Origin: Dehalococcoidia bacterium
GTDB lineage: Bacteria > Chloroflexota > Dehalococcoidia > UBA2979
DNA: 27,755 nt
Direction: 5' to 3'
Assembly: GCA_023228765.1 (NCBI GenBank)
Contig: JALOAM010000023.1
Location: 1 to 27,755 of the forward strand
The translations under genes were made by a program, and so were the position numbers. Under the pieces are notes generated by a model, which was given only the letters and a program-made list of their open reading frames with translations, was not told the origin of the DNA and ran no database searches. Shown in pieces: positions 10,973-19,657 of this stretch. Positions within the stretch are counted from its first letter, which is position 1. The number at the start of each line of letters is the position of its first letter.

Positions 10973-11056
10973 CACAACAAATGTCACCAGAACCGTGACA
11001 CACGATCGCACGACACTCGTTACAGTGTGGAGCACCCTGGAGAGGCGGGACACTCA

Positions 11057-12289
11057 GTGCCAGATCGCGCGGCCCTCCTGGGCGCGTTCGAGCGAGGCGC
11101 CCTGGTACGGCCTTCCGCCGACCAGATGAACTTCGTGGACGTCGTCCGCGCGGTGGCGCACGCCTCCGGCGTCCCGTTCGACCTGAGGGAGCCCGCCCGC
11201 GACCTGGCCGCGCAGCTGCGCGAGACCAAGCACCTGATCTTCCTGCTCGCGGACGGCATGGGGATCGATCTCGTCGACCGCCTCCCGAGGAACGCGTGGC
11301 TCCGGCGCCACACTCGGCGCGTGATCAACGCCCCCTTCCCCACGACCACCACGACCGCGGTCACCTCCTTCGCCACGGGCGAGTACACGTCCCGCCACGC
11401 TGTGTCCGGCTGGTGGGTGCACCTCCCGCAGATCCAGGGGCCCGCCACCGTGTTCCAGCACGACCGTGCGCGCGACGGCGTGTCGCTGAGCGACCTGGGG
11501 CTCAGCGTGGAGGAGTTCTGCCGCGTGCCGCCCGTGCTCCGGTCGATGACGCGCGACGCCGAGTTCCTCGTCCCGACGGGCATCGTGGAGTCGCCGTTCA
11601 CCACGCACATCTCCGCCGGACGCCCTCGGCGCTCCTACCGCACGTACGGGCAGGCGATCGACGAGATCGTCCGCCGCGTCGAGGAGTCCGAGGGGCCGAC
11701 GTTCACGTACTGGTACACGCCGTCGCCTGACTCGGAGGCCCACGACGAGGGCTCCGCGGGCGAGCGCGTGTTCAGCGCCGTGGAAGCGCTGAACGGCGCG
11801 CTGGAGCGCCTCTCGACGCGCCTGCTGGACTCCCGGCAGACGTGGAAGATCGTGGGGACGGCGGACCACGGCCACCTGGAGATCACCCCGCACCTGGAGC
11901 TGGGCGTGAACGACGCCCTGCTGGAGAACCTGCGCTTCCCGCCCTCCGGCGACATGCGCGTGCAGTTCTGGCACACGCGCGAGGAACAGGGCGAGCGGTT
12001 CGCCTCGGCATTCCGGACACGCTTCGGGGAGTCGTTCTACCTGATCACGGCGCAGGAGGCCGAGGAACTCGAGCTCTTCGGCCCGGGAGCGTGGAGCGAC
12101 CACATGCGCGAGCGCTCCGGCGACTACGTGAGCATCTCCAAGGGTCGCGCCGCCCTGCGCTACGCCGGCATCCCGGGCGCGAACGGCTACCGCCGGATGC
12201 GCTCCGGCCACTCCGGCCTGTCCCCCGCCGAGATGCGCGTCCCGCTCATCGTCGGCGGCGAGGACTCCCTCCCCGAGTACGACACCTAG
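11057..12289 (+). CDS. Alkaline phosphatase superfamily protein (type I phosphodiesterase / nucleotide pyrophosphatase-like)
   Basis: 410 aa from the chosen GTG. Metal-site motifs of the superfamily are in order: LLADGMG with Asp66, the Thr-rich nucleophile segment PTTTTTAVTSFATGEY, YTPSPDSEAHDEG supplying Asp and His, TADHGH, and a C-terminal GHSGLSPAEMRVPL with His. Such enzymes hydrolyse phosphate mono- or diesters using two metal ions; the substrate cannot be read. No signal peptide is visible, so it is probably cytoplasmic. I prefer GTG 11057, with GGAGAGG and GGGA (11039-11050) in front, over the in-frame GTG at 11027, because a likely -10 box (TACAGT) ends at 11026 and would put the transcript start after 11027. 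Confidence 0.82.
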   Translation: MPDRAALLGAFERGALVRPSADQMNFVDVVRAVAHASGVPFDLREPARDLAAQLRETKHLIFLLADGMGIDLVDRLPRNAWLRRHTRRVINAPFPTTTTTAVTSFATGEYTSRHAVSGWWVHLPQIQGPATVFQHDRARDGVSLSDLGLSVEEFCRVPPVLRSMTRDAEFLVPTGIVESPFTTHISAGRPRRSYRTYGQAIDEIVRRVEESEGPTFTYWYTPSPDSEAHDEGSAGERVFSAVEALNGALERLSTRLLDSRQTWKIVGTADHGHLEITPHLELGVNDALLENLRFPPSGDMRVQFWHTREEQGERFASAFRTRFGESFYLITAQEAEELELFGPGAWSDHMRERSGDYVSISKGRAALRYAGIPGANGYRRMRSGHSGLSPAEMRVPLIVGGEDSLPEYDT

Positions 12290-12320
12290 CCAGCGCGCTC
12301 CCGGACGCCCGGACACGCAA

Positions 12321-12345
12321 CGAGGGCGGCCGACGGCCGCCCTCG
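12321..12345. terminator. Hairpin terminator between convergent genes
   Basis: CGAGGGCGGCC (12321-12331) pairs perfectly with 12335-12345 around a GAC loop, an 11-bp GC-rich stem. It sits between the stops of the phosphatase-like gene and glnII and could serve both. There is no real T tract on either side. Confidence 0.75.
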
Positions 12346-12368
12346 CTGGATTCGGTACGCCTCGGGCG

Positions 12369-13427
12369 TTACTTGCGGGCAGCGGCCTTCTTCGGCGCCG
12401 GCGCCTTCGCCACGCCCTTCGCGAAGGAGGAGCACACCGTGTCCGTGATCAGACGGACGACGGTGTACGGGTCCATGTTCGCGTTCGGGCGGCGGTCCTC
12501 GATGTAGCCCTTTCGGTCCACGCCCACCTGCCACGGGATGCGGATCGAAGCGGCGCGGTTGGAGACGCCGTACGAGAACTTGTTCCAGGGCGCCGTCTCG
12601 TGGCGGCCCGTCAGGCGCTGCTCGATGCCGGCGCCGTAGTTCTGGACGTGCTCCATGACCTTCTCGCCCAGCGCCTTGCAGGCACCGTCGATGTAGTCCC
12701 AGGCGTTGTCCGCCTCGCGCATCTCGATAGTAGAGAAGTTGGTGTGCGCCCCGGCCCCGTTCCAGTCACCGGCGACCGGCTTCGGGTTCAGGGTGGCGGT
12801 CACGCCGAAGTCCTCGGCGATGCGGTAGAGGAGCCAGCGCGCGACCCACATCTGGTCGGCGACCTCCAGCGGCCCCACCGGGCCGATCTGGAACTCCCAC
12901 TGCGCCGGCATGACCTCCGCGTTGGTCCCGGAGATCGCGAGGCCGGCGGCGATGCAGGCGTCGGAGTGCGCCTCCACGATCTCGCGGCCGAAGATCTCGT
13001 CCGCGCCCACACCGCAGTAGTAGCCGAACTGCGGCGCCGGGAAGCCGCGCTCCGGCCACCCCAGCGGGCGCGCGCCCTCGAAGAACGTGTACTCCTGCTC
13101 GATGCCGAACCAGGCCTCGTGCTTCGCGTACTTCTTCGCGACCACGGCCAGGGCGGCGCGGCTGTTGGTGGAGTGCGGCTTGTTGGTGCCCGGCAGCAGC
13201 ACCTCGCACATGACGAGCTTGTTCGCGCCGCCACGGATCGGGTCCGGACAGATGAAGGCCGGCTTCAGGACGCAGTCAGAGGTCTCGCCCTCGGCCTGGT
13301 TGGTGCTTGAGCCGTCGAAGCCCCAGACACCGGGCTCCTCGCCGTCCGCGAGGATCTTGGTCTTCGACCGGAGCTTGTGAGTCGGCTCCGCACCGTCGAT
13401 CCAGATGTACTCGGCCTTGTACGCCAT
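12369..13427 (-). CDS. glnII: Glutamine synthetase type II (eukaryote-type GSII)
   Basis: 352 aa, the GSII size rather than the roughly 470 aa of GlnA type I. It makes glutamine from glutamate, ammonia and ATP. GSII motifs seen: WIDGAEPTHKLRSKT near the start, WGFDGSSTNQAEG (35-47), WFGIEQEYTFF with metal/substrate acidic residues, WNGAGAHTNFST, RLTGRHET, and NRAASIRIP. GSII enzymes lack the type I adenylylation control. The last 14 or so residues form a Lys/Ala/Pro tail (KAPAPKKAAARK) beyond the family core. The ATG at 13427 has GGAG 9 nt upstream on its strand. GSII is known in Streptomyces, Frankia and rhizobia as well as eukaryotes. Its divergent neighbour is a flavin reductase; the 231-bp space between them holds a palindrome. 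Confidence 0.95.
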   Translation of the reverse strand: MAYKAEYIWIDGAEPTHKLRSKTKILADGEEPGVWGFDGSSTNQAEGETSDCVLKPAFICPDPIRGGANKLVMCEVLLPGTNKPHSTNSRAALAVVAKKYAKHEAWFGIEQEYTFFEGARPLGWPERGFPAPQFGYYCGVGADEIFGREIVEAHSDACIAAGLAISGTNAEVMPAQWEFQIGPVGPLEVADQMWVARWLLYRIAEDFGVTATLNPKPVAGDWNGAGAHTNFSTIEMREADNAWDYIDGACKALGEKVMEHVQNYGAGIEQRLTGRHETAPWNKFSYGVSNRAASIRIPWQVGVDRKGYIEDRRPNANMDPYTVVRLITDTVCSSFAKGVAKAPAPKKAAARK

Positions 13428-13541
13428 GAGTCAGTCTCCGCCCTTCAGCGCGCTGCTCCGCGTCAGCCTCCACCGCAGCAGCGTGGAGACACTGTGGACG
13501 CGGATCGTTCCCTCCGTACCGATGCAGGAAAGATATGCACG

Positions 13542-13558
13542 ATACGTTTCAGACGTAT
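13542..13558. promoter_or_regulatory. Palindrome between glnII and flavin reductase, possible operator
   Basis: ATACGT (13542-13547) and ACGTAT (13553-13558) are perfect inverted arms around TTCAG, with a second TTTCAG just after. They lie 115 bp upstream of the glnII start and 100 bp upstream of the flavin reductase start, in an AT-richer patch. The site does not fit the NtcA pattern GTA-N8-TAC. Regulator unknown. Confidence 0.4.
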
Positions 13559-13658
13559 TTCAGCCCACGTCCGCCCAGCGACCGAAGTCCCCGACCGATG
13601 GCCGCCGTGTGGCTTATGGTTCGTAACCACGACACTCGCCCCACTGGAAAGGTCAACC

Positions 13659-14135
13659 ATGGCAGACGATCCCGTCAGCGCCGCCCTAAAGAACGTCCAC
13701 TACTCCCTGCTCGTCGTCGGCTCCCGCTCCGCGGAGGGCGAACCGAACGGCATGACCGCGAACTGGCTGACGCAGGTCTCGTTCGACCCGCGGGTCGTGG
13801 CGGTCGCCGTGCAGGCTGGCGCCGTGACGCGCGAGAACATCGACGCCACCGGCGTCTTCTCGATCTCCGTCCTCGGCGAGGGGACGAAGGACCTCGCCCT
13901 GAAGTTCACGAAGAAGTCCCAGCACGGCGCCGGACGGCTCGAGGGCGAACCGGTCTCCACCTTCGAGACGGGCGCGCCCGTCCTGGACCAGGCCGTGGCG
14001 TGGTTCGAGTGCCGCGTCGTCGACAAGGCCGAGCCCGGCGACCATGTCGTGTTCTTCGGCGAGGTCATCGGCGGTGAGTCCCGCGAGGGCGACGCAACCA
14101 CCCTCTCCGCCACCGGCATGTCGTACGCGGGTTGA
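13659..14135 (+). CDS. Flavin reductase family protein (FMN-binding split barrel)
   Basis: 158 aa, a single flavin-reductase-like split-barrel domain. Landmarks: VHYSLLVVGSRS near the N-terminus, NGMTANWLTQVSFDPRVVAVAV (about 30-51), which corresponds to the FMN-phosphate-binding NGMT/N and the SFDPP-like turn, then TRENIDATGVFSISVL and a C-terminal DHVVFFGEV. These proteins bind FMN and reduce it with NAD(P)H, or work in flavodoxin/rubredoxin-like electron transfer. The partner is unknown. The open frame extends upstream to 13377 but ATG 13659 has GGAAAGG at 13646-13652, 6 nt away, and starts the homology. SURF1 follows 114 bp downstream. Confidence 0.88.
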   Translation: MADDPVSAALKNVHYSLLVVGSRSAEGEPNGMTANWLTQVSFDPRVVAVAVQAGAVTRENIDATGVFSISVLGEGTKDLALKFTKKSQHGAGRLEGEPVSTFETGAPVLDQAVAWFECRVVDKAEPGDHVVFFGEVIGGESREGDATTLSATGMSYAG

Positions 14136-14249
14136 CGCCCCTCCGGCCTCGGGCATGCGGCGCCGACCCCGTCCGCGACGCATTGCCCGAGGGTCGGCGC
14201 GAGCGGACACTGAGGAGGCCCACTGCACGTCGCTCGCGAAAGGGACGGC

Positions 14250-15023
14250 ATGCGCCTTCCCACCCCGGTCCTGCTCGGCCTCATCGGCACCGCCTTCGCC
14301 GTCCTCATCGGGCTCGGGGTGTGGCAGGTGCAACGGAACGAGTGGAAGCAGGACCTGGTCGCGGAGAGCCACGCGCGCACGGATGCTCCCCCGCTGGACA
14401 TCGTGGACGCGTCCACCTCCGCCCCCGACGAGATCGAATACCACCGCGTCCTGATCGAGGGCGAACCGCGCTTCGAGGACGCGATGTTCCTCGCGAACCG
14501 CGCGAGGTCATCCGTGCGCGGTGAGGAGATCGTGGTGCCGGTGCAGCCTCCGCAGGGCCCTGCCGTCCTCGTGAACTTCGGCTGGATCCCGGACGGCGCG
14601 CGCGACGAAGTAATGGGCGAACTCGATGCCTCCACCACGGCGCCGATCGCCGGCCTCGCGGTCGATGCCTCCGGGCGGAACGGGAACCAGATCCCCAGCG
14701 GGTCATGGTCGAACCTGGACACGGAGGCGATGGGCGAGGCGCTCGGCTACCCCGTGGCGGGGTGGTTCGTCCTCGCGGGCGAGGAGCGTGACACGGAGCC
14801 GAGTCCGTCGGAGGAGCCTCCCGTCGCCGGGTGGCAGCGTTTCCACAACACCACGCCACACGTGGAGTACGCCCTCACGTGGTTCGGCCTCGCGGCCGCG
14901 CTGGTGGCAGTAGCGGTGTTCCGGCTGGTCGTGGCCCCCCGGCAGGAGGCGGCCCGCGCCGCCTCCCGATCCTCGGAAGCGCGTGCGCGGGAGGCCGACG
15001 ACCGGCCGACTACATCTTCTTGA
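14250..15023 (+). CDS. SURF1 family cytochrome c oxidase assembly protein
   Basis: 257 aa with the SURF1 layout: an N-terminal membrane helix (about 7-25) running into GVWQVQRNEWK, a periplasm-facing domain, and a second helix (about 215-235) entered through NTTPHVEYALTWFGLAAALVA. The motifs VLVNFGWIP and the NxxPHxxYALTWF entry are family signatures. SURF1 helps insert heme a into subunit I of aa3-type oxidases, so its presence implies a heme-copper terminal oxidase encoded elsewhere. The C-terminal tail is Ala/Arg/Glu-rich and polar. The ATG has AAAGGGA just upstream (14239-14245). The 3' end overlaps the convergent DinB gene by 14 bp. Confidence 0.9.
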   Translation: MRLPTPVLLGLIGTAFAVLIGLGVWQVQRNEWKQDLVAESHARTDAPPLDIVDASTSAPDEIEYHRVLIEGEPRFEDAMFLANRARSSVRGEEIVVPVQPPQGPAVLVNFGWIPDGARDEVMGELDASTTAPIAGLAVDASGRNGNQIPSGSWSNLDTEAMGEALGYPVAGWFVLAGEERDTEPSPSEEPPVAGWQRFHNTTPHVEYALTWFGLAAALVAVAVFRLVVAPRQEAARAASRSSEARAREADDRPTTSS

Positions 15024-15420
15024 GCTCGGTCGCGTGCTCAGTGATGTGCGCGGCGAGGCCGGCCATGGCGCCCTCGACGTCCTGCGAGTACGGCCCCGGC
15101 ACTTCCGCGCGCTTCTTCAGGTCGCGGTCCTCCACGTAGCGGAGGGCCTTGTCCATCATCCCCGCGGCCTCCTCCTCCTTCGTGAGGGCGTCCTGCGCGG
15201 AGGGGAACTCCTGGTCGCCCCAGTCCTGGGGCTTGCCCTCCATCGCCTTCGACACGCGGTTGGCGTAGCCGACCTCGGACCGGACGACGTGCTGGGCGAT
15301 GCGCTTCGCACCCCAGGTCTCGTCCGTGCCGTCCTCCCAGGAGGAGACGCCCTGTAGCGCCTCGCGCAGGGCGTCTCGGCTCTGCTTGATCTGGTTCCTC
15401 AGTTCGTCGGCGGTCGCCAT
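15010..15420 (-). CDS. DinB family protein
   Basis: 136 aa four-helix-bundle protein of the DinB/YfiT group. Three histidines at the expected spacing could form the metal triad: His44 in RIAQHVVRSE, and His125 and His129 in AAHITEHATEL. Many relatives are thiol-dependent transferases (bacillithiol, mycothiol), but the thiol used here cannot be inferred. The open frame reaches 15654, yet ATG 15420 has GAGGGGA 6 nt upstream on its strand and starts the conserved helix ELRNQIKQSRDALREAL. The 315-bp gap to pepN upstream holds a small hairpin at 15484-15503 and a weak -10-like TACCAT at 15649-15654; I see no gene in it. Confidence 0.85.
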   Translation of the reverse strand: MATADELRNQIKQSRDALREALQGVSSWEDGTDETWGAKRIAQHVVRSEVGYANRVSKAMEGKPQDWGDQEFPSAQDALTKEEEAAGMMDKALRYVEDRDLKKRAEVPGPYSQDVEGAMAGLAAHITEHATELKKM

Positions 15421-15483
15421 CGCGTTCCCCTCAGCATCTCTGTCATCGGCGTTCTCGATGCCCCGTGACCGGCCCAACCAGTC

Positions 15484-15503
15484 CAGCCCTTGCACGAGGG
15501 CTG
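15484..15503. other. Small hairpin in the DinB-pepN intergenic gap
   Basis: CAGCCCT (15484-15490) and AGGGCTG (15497-15503) pair across TGCACG. There is no T tract, so it is more likely a binding site or transcript-leader structure than a terminator, or is chance in GC-rich DNA. Confidence 0.3.
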
Positions 15504-15735
15504 CCGCGAGGCCAATCACAGGCGGAATCGCCCGTACTGTAGATGGCCCGCGCAACCCGACGACACATCCGCCTCGATCCAGCCGAGGAGCCTCCACGCA
15601 CCGCTGCGCGGGACAACGTCGGTGATGGGGCCTGACGGTTGCGTCGGGTACCATGCCCCCTCACGCCGCGCGGCCCGCCGCCCTCCGGCATCGCGCGACG
15701 CCCCCTGCCCCTGTGACGCCGAGGACGGACCGCCC

Positions 15736-18282
15736 ATGGACGCACCTGCTCCGACCACTCGTGACGTGCTCACCCAGGAGGAGGCGCGCGAGCGCGCGGA
15801 GCGCGTCCGGAACCCCCGGTACACCCTCCACCTGGACCTGCACGCCAAGGCCGAGCGGTACCGCGGCGAGCTCACCGTCACCTTCGACCTCGCGGAGGCC
15901 GGCTCGACCTTCCTCGACTGCACCTCTGCTCGCCTCGAACGCGTCGAGGTGAACGGGAGCGAGGTGGCGTCGCCGGATTGGAACGCCTACCGGCTCACGC
16001 TGCACGACCTGCGCGCGGGCGAGAACACCGTCCACATCGTCTACGAGAACGAGTACAACCACGGCGGCGACGGGTTCCACCAGTTCACGGACCCGGAGGA
16101 CGGCGAGGAGTACCTCTACACCAACTTCGAGCCGTACAACGCCCACTGGCTCTTCCCGTGCTTCGACCAACCCGACATCAAGGGCACGTACGCCCTCGCC
16201 GTTTCCGCGCCCGCGGAGTGGCAGCTCATCGCCAACGCCCGCGAGGAGGGCGTCGAGCAGTTGGAGGACGGCCGTCGTCGCGTTGCGTTCGCGCAGACGA
16301 AGGCGTTCTCCACCTACCTGTTCGCCCTCATCGCCGGACCGTACGAGGTGTTCCGCGACCAGTGGGAGGACGTCCCACTCGGGTTCTACGCCCGCAAGTC
16401 CCTGGCGCCGTACGTGGACCAGGACGAGCTGGTGCGCGTGACCCAGCAGGGCATGGAGTTCTACTCGCGCTTCTTCGACTACCGCTACCCGTTCGAGAAG
16501 TACGACCAGATCTTCGTGCCGGAGTTCAACGCCGGCGCCATGGAGAACGTGGCCGCCGTCACGCACTCGGAGCGCATGGTCTTCCGCGATCCGCCCACGG
16601 ACACCGACCGCCTGGACCGCGCCGAGGTCATCCTGCACGAGATGGCGCACATGTGGTTCGGGAACCTCGTCACCATGCGCTGGTGGAACGACCTCTGGCT
16701 GAACGAGTCGTTCGCCACGTACATGTCCTACCTCTGCATGGTGGAGGCGACACGCTTCCAGAGCGCCTGGCAGGTGTTCAACGCGGGGATGAAGAACTGG
16801 GCCTACACCCAGGACGAGCGCGTCACCACGCACCCGATCTCCGGCACCGTCGGCGACACGGACGAGACCTTCCTCAACTTCGACGGCATCACGTACGGCA
16901 AGGGCGCATCCGCCATCCAGCAGCTCGTCGCCGCGATCGGCATCGAGGGCTTCCGTGACGGCATGCAGCGCTACTTCAAGCGCCACGAGTACGGCAACAC
17001 CACGCTCGCCGACTGGCTCGACGACCTCGGGCACGGCGCCGGGCGCGACCTGCACCCGTGGGCGGAAGCATGGCTCGAGACGGCCTCGCTGAACACGATC
17101 GCCGCGAGGGTCGAGCGCTCCGGCGACGTGGTCGGCAGCCTCGAGCTCCTCCAGACCGCCCCGGCGGAACACGCGACGATCCGCCCGCATACCCTCGACA
17201 TCGCCCTCGTGCGGTCGGAGGGCGGCGCAGTCCTCATCGACTCCGTCCCCGCGACGATCACCGGTGAGTCCGAGCGCATCGAGGAAGCCGAGGGCCGGCC
17301 GTTCCCGGGCCTCGTGTTCCCGAATCACAACGACCACGGCTTCGTGAAGGTCGCACTGGACGAACGCTCGATCGCGTTCATCCACGACCACCTCAACCGC
17401 ATCGATGACGCCCTCCTGCGCCAGCTCATCTGGCACACCCTCTGGACGATGGTCCGCGACCAGCAGCTGAAGTCCACGGACTTCATCGAACTCGCCGCCG
17501 CCAACGTCGTCGCCGAGACGGACCACGGCCTCGTCGAGTCGATCCTCGGGAGGATGCTCGGCGCGGTGAGCCGCTACGTGCCGGAGGAGCAGAAGGCGGC
17601 GTCCGCCCACCGCCTGTTCGAGACTGCGTGGAGCGCCCTCGAAGCGGTGAGCGATCCCGATCTGAAGATCATCTGGGGGCGCACCCTCTTCGGCGTCGCG
17701 ATCAACGCCGAGGACGTCGTCCGGGCCTGCGAGCTCGCGGACGGCGCGCGCACCGTCGAGGGCTTCACCGTCGACCAGGACATGCGCTGGAGCGCGGCGG
17801 CCGCCGCGGTCGCGCACGGCCTCGACGGTTCGTGGGAGCGCGTCGAACGGGAGCGCGAGCGCGATCGCTCGGACCGAGGCCAGCGCGCGGTGATCCGCTG
17901 CGAGGTCTCGCGGCCCGACGCGGCAGTGAAGGAAGACGCCTGGCAGAAGTTCGGCGACGAGAAGGGCTACGGCTCCCTCCACCTCACCGCCGCCGCCATG
18001 GGCGGCTTCCACTGGTGGGTGCAGGCGGACCTGCTGGAGCCATACGTCCAGCGCTACTTCGACCAGCTCCCCGCGGTCTTCGAGGGGCGCGACAACGAGT
18101 TCGCGCAGCGCTTCTTCGGAAACCTGTTCCCGGGCTACCGCGTGGAGCAGTCCACGCTGGACCTCGCGCAGGCCGTCCTCGACGCGCACGGGGAGCGGCT
18201 GCCGACGTTGCGCCGCCAGCTCCGCGAGGCGATCGACGACCTGCAGCGGGCGATCCGCTGCCGTGAGTTCGCGGCCTCCTGA
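15736..18282 (+). CDS. pepN: Aminopeptidase N (M1 family metallopeptidase)
   Basis: 848 aa, within the normal range of actinobacterial/Chloroflexota-type PepN. The protein releases N-terminal amino acids from peptides in the cytosol. It has the exopeptidase motif GAMEN (267-271) and the zinc motif HEMAH (His301, Glu302, His305) with the third ligand Glu324 in LNESFA, giving the standard HEXXH-X18-E. The N-terminal beta domain contains YTNFEPYNAHWLFPCFDQPDIK, and the long C-terminal helical domain resembles ERAP1-like domains. The open frame extends to 15490, but the first 82 codons look like Arg/Pro-rich non-coding translation; ATG 15736 starts MDAPAPTTRDVLTQEEA, with GAGGACGGA (15721-15729) as ribosome site. 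It is coupled to the following MFS gene by a one-base stop/start overlap. Confidence 0.95.
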   Translation: MDAPAPTTRDVLTQEEARERAERVRNPRYTLHLDLHAKAERYRGELTVTFDLAEAGSTFLDCTSARLERVEVNGSEVASPDWNAYRLTLHDLRAGENTVHIVYENEYNHGGDGFHQFTDPEDGEEYLYTNFEPYNAHWLFPCFDQPDIKGTYALAVSAPAEWQLIANAREEGVEQLEDGRRRVAFAQTKAFSTYLFALIAGPYEVFRDQWEDVPLGFYARKSLAPYVDQDELVRVTQQGMEFYSRFFDYRYPFEKYDQIFVPEFNAGAMENVAAVTHSERMVFRDPPTDTDRLDRAEVILHEMAHMWFGNLVTMRWWNDLWLNESFATYMSYLCMVEATRFQSAWQVFNAGMKNWAYTQDERVTTHPISGTVGDTDETFLNFDGITYGKGASAIQQLVAAIGIEGFRDGMQRYFKRHEYGNTTLADWLDDLGHGAGRDLHPWAEAWLETASLNTIAARVERSGDVVGSLELLQTAPAEHATIRPHTLDIALVRSEGGAVLIDSVPATITGESERIEEAEGRPFPGLVFPNHNDHGFVKVALDERSIAFIHDHLNRIDDALLRQLIWHTLWTMVRDQQLKSTDFIELAAANVVAETDHGLVESILGRMLGAVSRYVPEEQKAASAHRLFETAWSALEAVSDPDLKIIWGRTLFGVAINAEDVVRACELADGARTVEGFTVDQDMRWSAAAAAVAHGLDGSWERVERERERDRSDRGQRAVIRCEVSRPDAAVKEDAWQKFGDEKGYGSLHLTAAAMGGFHWWVQADLLEPYVQRYFDQLPAVFEGRDNEFAQRFFGNLFPGYRVEQSTLDLAQAVLDAHGERLPTLRRQLREAIDDLQRAIRCREFAAS

Positions 18283-19643
18283 TGGCGACTGCGACGACCC
18301 CCGGGGAGGCCCCTCCGTCCTTGCCCCCGGAGGATCCGCAGTATCGAGAGCACATCCTGGGAGTGCCCACTCGGGGCCGCTTCTTCTTCGGGTGGTACCT
18401 CGTCAGCGCCGGTGCAGCGATCCAGTTCCTGGTCGGCGCGCTGATGAGCAACGTCATCGGGGGCTATGCCACGGCTCTGACCAATGACTTCGGCTGGAGC
18501 CGGAGCAGCCTGTCGCTCGGCTTCGCGCTCTCCCGCGTGGAGTCCGGGATCCTCGGACCGTTCCAGGGCTGGATGATCGACCGGTTCGGCCCCCGCGCCA
18601 TCATGCGGTTCGGGCTCACGGTGTTCGGGATCGGGCTGTTCCTGTTCAGCCAGATCCAGAACCTGCCGATGTTCTACGTCGCCTTCCTCATGATGGCGGT
18701 CGGGTCGAGCCTCGGCGGGTTCATGTCGATGACCGTCGCGGTCGTGAACTGGTTCAGCCGCGCCCGCTCGCGCGCCCTGGGCATCTCGCAGGCGGGCATG
18801 GCGGTGGGCGGGCTCGCCGCCTCCGGTGTGATCTACCTGATCATCGAGGTCGGCTGGCGCGAGGTCTCCTTCGTCTCCGGGATCATCGTCCTCTGCGTCG
18901 GTCTGCCCCTCACCACGTTCATCGTCCGCAAGCCCGAGGAGCTCGGCCTCACCGTCGACGGGCACGACGAGGCGATGCGCACCCGCCTCGCGACGCAGGA
19001 CGCCGCGCGGAACCGGAAGTCCACGGATACGGACATCGACTTCACGACGCGGGAGGCGCTCCGAGCTCGGGCGTTCTGGACGATCTCGCTCGGACACGCC
19101 TCCGCGCTGTTCGTGGTCGGTGCGGTGATGCTGCACCTGGTCCTGCACCTGACAGAGTCACGCGGCTACAGCGCGGTCGCCGCATCCTCGTTCGTCCTCG
19201 TGATGACGATCTGTCAGCTGGTGGGGCAGATCGGCGGCGCAGCGCTGGGCGACTTCGTGAGCAAGCGGCTCATCGTGGTCGTGTGCATGGCGATGCACAC
19301 CGTCGCCATCCTGCTGCTCGCGAACGTCGATGGGACGCTCGCCGTCCTGGCGTTCACGGTGCTGCACGGGCTGGCCTGGGGGACGCGCGGACCGCTCATG
19401 CAGGCGATGCGCGCCGACTACTTCGGGCGCAGCTCGTTCGGGAAGATCATGGGGTTCTCCAGCGCCGTCACCATGATCGGGATCACGGCCGGCCAGTTGA
19501 TCCCCGGCATCCTGTATGACCGGACCGGCTCGTACACCCTGGGGTTCACGATCATCGCGGCCATCGCCGCGATGGGCTCGATCTTCTTCGTCCTCTCGAC
19601 CCGCCCGCCGGCGCCCGTCCGGACGAGCGTCTCGGAGCCGTAG
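18282..19643 (+). CDS. MFS transporter (monocarboxylate / oxalate-formate-like)
   Basis: 453 aa with about 12 membrane segments and a cytosolic middle loop (about 215-260). The N-terminal GRFFFGWYLVSAGAAIQFL, the TNDFGWSRSSLSLGFAL segment and the motif-A form FQGWMIDRFGPRAIMRFG are typical of the monocarboxylate-porter-like / OFA group. It probably takes up or exports small organic acids; the substrate is not visible. The ATG overlaps the pepN stop by one base (TGATG at 18280), a strong sign of translational coupling, so peptide breakdown and transport may be co-expressed. It ends at a short hairpin shared with the convergent HTH ORF. Confidence 0.9.
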   Translation: MATATTPGEAPPSLPPEDPQYREHILGVPTRGRFFFGWYLVSAGAAIQFLVGALMSNVIGGYATALTNDFGWSRSSLSLGFALSRVESGILGPFQGWMIDRFGPRAIMRFGLTVFGIGLFLFSQIQNLPMFYVAFLMMAVGSSLGGFMSMTVAVVNWFSRARSRALGISQAGMAVGGLAASGVIYLIIEVGWREVSFVSGIIVLCVGLPLTTFIVRKPEELGLTVDGHDEAMRTRLATQDAARNRKSTDTDIDFTTREALRARAFWTISLGHASALFVVGAVMLHLVLHLTESRGYSAVAASSFVLVMTICQLVGQIGGAALGDFVSKRLIVVVCMAMHTVAILLLANVDGTLAVLAFTVLHGLAWGTRGPLMQAMRADYFGRSSFGKIMGFSSAVTMIGITAGQLIPGILYDRTGSYTLGFTIIAAIAAMGSIFFVLSTRPPAPVRTSVSEP

Positions 19644-19657
19644 CCCTCAGCGAGGGC
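19643..19657. terminator. Short hairpin between convergent stops
   Basis: GCCCTC and GAGGGC pair across AGC, overlapping the last base of the MFS stop and the stop of the HTH ORF. It is a 6-bp stem without a T tract, so a weak terminator candidate. Confidence 0.45.

Noticed and set aside
10858..11008. Apparent inverted match between CGATCGTGTCA (10859-10869) and TGACACACGATCG (10996-11008)
   Set aside because: The arms need a 2-base bulge and are over 120 bp apart; not convincing as one structure.
15490..15735. An 82-residue N-terminal extension of aminopeptidase N
   Set aside because: The translated stretch is Arg/Pro/Ala-rich with no M1 similarity, and ATG 15736 has a plausible ribosome site.
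15661..18189. An 842-codon minus-strand open frame opposite pepN
   Set aside because: Antisense shadow of an intact M1 aminopeptidase; no recognisable domain.
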